From Chthoniobacter sp. (GTDB lineage: Bacteria; Verrucomicrobiota; Verrucomicrobiia; Chthoniobacterales; Chthoniobacteraceae), in NCBI GenBank assembly GCA_025351065.1, contig JANXWQ010000220.1, positions 1 through 8,411 on the forward strand: 8,411 nucleotides of DNA, written 5' to 3'. How positions within the stretch are numbered: the stretch's first letter is position 1; every line of letters starts with the position of its first letter. The notes below the pieces were generated by a model. That model did no database searches, was not told the DNA's origin, and saw only the letters and a list, made by a program, of their open reading frames with translations. Positions 6,598 to 8,411 of the stretch are shown piece after piece. Position numbers and translations under genes: made by a program.

Positions 6598-7047
6598 TCA
6601 GTGCGCGGTGAGCGAGTCGATGAGCGTGACGTCCAGCCAGCTGCAGTAGTCGTCGTTGTGCTTCGAGGGTTTTTTCTCAAATTTCTGATTCGGCCCGGCG
6701 GAGTGGATTTTCGGGAGCTTGCGCGTCTCGTCGAACGTGATCTGGAACGGCGTGCCCCACGGATCGAGCACCTCACCCAGCTCGTTGGTGGCCGTCTCCG
6801 GGAGCTCGATGAAGTTCTGCTCCTTGCTGTTTTTGCCGCGCAGCGCGCTCAAAATCTCGCTCGCGCTGCCGGTCGGGAAACTGCCGAATTCCTTGCGGTA
6901 CTCGCGCAGCGCGGTGTCGAGCGCGCGGGCGAGCTGGCGCACTTCGCTGCCCTCGCCGGGCGCGTTTTCATTGGGCGCGCGGATGATGCCGGGCAGCATG
7001 AGCACGGCGAAGACGAGGAAGGCAAAAACGAGCAGGGCTTTTTTCAT
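6598..7047 (-). CDS. Small membrane-anchored GspG-like (type II secretion pseudopilin-like) protein
   Basis: A 149-residue protein with an N-terminal hydrophobic segment (about 4-22, after MKK) and a soluble domain outside the cytoplasm. The soluble part resembles the C-terminal domain of the major pseudopilin GspG: helix ALDTALREYRKEFGSFP (42-58), then LDPWGTPFQI (94-103), HSAGPNQ (115-121) and an acidic NDDYCSW end (131-137) where GspG has its calcium-binding loop. It lacks the prepilin-peptidase motif (GFTLIE type) before the hydrophobic segment, so it is probably not processed or assembled as a normal pseudopilin. The start ATG overlaps the stop of the upstream hybrid kinase by four bases, which points to coupled translation and a shared function. 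No other secretion genes are present in the window. Alternatives are an uncleaved signal peptide on a periplasmic sensor, or a secreted protein. The fold call is moderate; the function is inferred only from context. Confidence 0.72.
   Translation of the reverse strand: MKKALLVFAFLVFAVLMLPGIIRAPNENAPGEGSEVRQLARALDTALREYRKEFGSFPTGSASEILSALRGKNSKEQNFIELPETATNELGEVLDPWGTPFQITFDETRKLPKIHSAGPNQKFEKKPSKHNDDYCSWLDVTLIDSLTAH
7044..7047 (-). promoter_or_regulatory. ATGA stop/start overlap coupling hybrid kinase and GspG-like gene
   Basis: On the - strand the TGA stop of the hybrid kinase and the ATG of the GspG-like gene share the bases ATGA. No Shine-Dalgarno is seen in the kinase 3' end just before it, so translation of the small gene probably depends on ribosomes terminating on the kinase message. 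This is the tightest coupling in the window. Confidence 0.85.
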
Positions 7048-8411
7048 GAAGGGCTGGGTTGGCTGGCTGGCGCATCGAGGACTTCGCGGACTTTTTTCGC
7101 GAGATCCGAGGGCGTGAAGGGTTTTTGCAGGAACGCCGCGCTCGCGTCGAGCCCGTGGCGCTGCAAAATCTTTTCGTCCACGTAGCCGGAGGTGAAAAGG
7201 ATCCGCGTGCCGGGGCTGCGCGCGCGCATCCAGCCGGCCAGCTCCTGCCCGCCGGAGTCCGGCAGCACCACGTCGGAAAACAGCAGGTGAATCTCGCGGG
7301 CGCCGTGGGCCTCCACGGCATCGCGCGCGCCTTTGACATCGGCGGCCTCGAGCACCGTGTAGCCGAGCCGCAGCAGCACATGCGTGGTGAGGCTGCGCAC
7401 GGTGATTTCGTCCTCCACGTAGAGCACCGTTTCCTGTCCGCCCGGGAGCTGCCCCACCTCCTGCCGGCTGCTCGCCTTTGCGCCGCTCTCCTCCACCCGC
7501 GGCAGGTAGATGGCAAAGGTCGTGCCCGCGCCGTCCGTGCTGTCCACGGTGATGTAGCCGCCGCTTTGTTTGACGATGCCGTAGCACGTCGCCAGGCCCA
7601 GTCCGGTGCCCTGGCCCTGCTCCTTGGTGGTGAAAAAGGGCTCGAAAATATGGCGGCGCACTTCGTCGGTCATGCCGTGCCCGGTGTCGGTCACGGTGAG
7701 CTTCACGTACTCGCCGGCGGGCATCTCGTTCACGGAAGCCTGCTCGGCGGGCACGTAGGTCACGTCCTCGGTCTGGATGGTGATCGCGCCGCCTTTGGGC
7801 ATGGCGTCGCGGGCGTTGACGCAGAGGTTGAGCAGCACCTGTTCGAGCTGGCCGGGGTCGGCCTTGAGCCGGCCGATCTCGGCCTTGAGCTGCGTGGTGA
7901 TGGCGATGTCTTCGCCGATCACGCGCCCGAGCATTTTCTGCATGCTGCGCACGCTGTCGTTCAAATTGAAGACGCGCAGGATAAGCGGCTGGCGGCGGCT
8001 GAAAGCGAGGAGCTGGTGGGTGAGCGACGCGGCAAAATCCCCAGCCTTGCGGATTTCCGTGAGGTGTTTGTACATCCATTGCCGCTCGTCGATCTGGCCG
8101 ATGATGAGGTCGCTGTAGCCGATGATGGCGGTGAGGATGTTGTTGAAGTCATGCGCGATGCCGCCGGCCAGCCGCCCCACGGCGTCCATCTTTTGCGCCT
8201 GGAGCAGGTCCTCCTCCAGCCGCTTGCGCTCGGTGATGTCGCGCGCGATCGAGGACAGGCCGGTGACGCGCCCGGCATCGCCCAGGATCGGGGAGTCGGT
8301 CAGCGAGACGCTGATTTTTTTCCCGTCCTTGCGCAGCCGCACGCTCTCGTAGTTCGCGAGGCTCTGGCCGGCTTTCACCATGTGCAGCGTCTGCGGAAAT
8401 TCATCGAGCCG
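7044..8411 (-). CDS. Hybrid histidine kinase PAS-HisKA-HATPase-REC, 5'-partial
   Basis: The C-terminal 455 residues of a hybrid kinase; the frame is open to the window edge, so the ATG at 8381 lies inside a PAS domain and is not the start. Numbered from the first visible residue: end of a PAS domain (1-62, with ESVRLRKDGKKISVSLTDSP and IARDITERKR), HisKA with His87 in GIAHDFNNI, HATPase with Asn199 (LCVNARDAM), Asp242 (TDTGHG), FEPFFTTK and GQGTGLGL (266-273), then a C-terminal receiver (327-446; Glu333-Asp334, Asp380 in LFSDVVLP, Thr407, Lys430). It belongs to the common class with a HDFNN H-box and a fused receiver. More sensory domains, or membrane segments, may lie upstream outside the window. 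Its stop overlaps the start of the GspG-like gene. It is the first visible member of the set and could phosphorylate the N-terminal receivers of the two later kinases. Confidence 0.93.
   Translation of the reverse strand, partial: RLDEFPQTLHMVKAGQSLANYESVRLRKDGKKISVSLTDSPILGDAGRVTGLSSIARDITERKRLEEDLLQAQKMDAVGRLAGGIAHDFNNILTAIIGYSDLIIGQIDERQWMYKHLTEIRKAGDFAASLTHQLLAFSRRQPLILRVFNLNDSVRSMQKMLGRVIGEDIAITTQLKAEIGRLKADPGQLEQVLLNLCVNARDAMPKGGAITIQTEDVTYVPAEQASVNEMPAGEYVKLTVTDTGHGMTDEVRRHIFEPFFTTKEQGQGTGLGLATCYGIVKQSGGYITVDSTDGAGTTFAIYLPRVEESGAKASSRQEVGQLPGGQETVLYVEDEITVRSLTTHVLLRLGYTVLEAADVKGARDAVEAHGAREIHLLFSDVVLPDSGGQELAGWMRARSPGTRILFTSGYVDEKILQRHGLDASAAFLQKPFTPSDLAKKVREVLDAPASQPSPS

Noticed and set aside
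6598..8079. 493-codon - strand frame joining part of the hybrid kinase region to the GspG-like protein
   Set aside because: Only the part from 7047 downward is a real gene. The upstream part is an off-frame Arg/Ala/Pro-rich shadow of the hybrid kinase, so this is not a genuine fusion.
1..8411. tRNA, rRNA, CRISPR array, transposase or integration sites
   Set aside because: No cloverleaf, regular repeat-spacer pattern, inverted terminal repeats or transposase motifs were seen; coding genes fill nearly all of the window.

Overview
The window is high-GC, densely coded bacterial DNA holding seven protein genes, two of them cut by the window edges. It has no RNA genes, insertion sequences or CRISPR array that I can see. 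The best guess for the source is a Verrucomicrobiota-type bacterium, or a related Gram-negative of the PVC group. The reasons are a fused SpmA-SpmB protein outside a sporulation context, a secreted GH76 glycosidase, soluble multi-domain hybrid kinases, a lone GspG-like pseudopilin, and starts that mostly lack Shine-Dalgarno sequences. This assignment is an inference from gene content only.

Left part, + strand (1-2333): the 3' part of a fused SpmA/SpmB membrane protein, then after 20 bases a secreted glycoside hydrolase family 76 protein with its own signal peptide. The two are probably co-transcribed.

Right part, - strand (8411 down to 2334): five genes in one direction. In transcription order they are: (1) a 5'-truncated PAS-HisKA-HATPase-REC hybrid kinase; (2) a small membrane-anchored GspG-like protein whose ATG overlaps the kinase stop codon (ATGA); (3) a REC-coiled coil-HisKA-HATPase-REC hybrid kinase; (4) a REC-PAS-PAS-HisKA-HATPase kinase; (5) a stand-alone CheY-like receiver. 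A 119-base gap before gene 3 may divide the set into two transcription units. The key phosphotransfer residues are present in every kinase core and receiver.

How they may work together: the two complete kinases are soluble and each begins with a receiver of the same subfamily, so they look as if they are controlled by phosphorylation rather than by an extracellular sensor. No HPt domain, DNA-binding domain or enzymatic output domain is encoded in the visible part. The final signal therefore probably leaves through the single-domain receiver acting on a partner elsewhere. The only membrane/envelope protein in the visible set is the pseudopilin-like one, which makes it a candidate partner for the kinases. 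This multi-kinase network with an embedded pseudopilin-like protein is the most unusual part of the window. The + strand and - strand groups converge with stop codons that touch, with no spacer.
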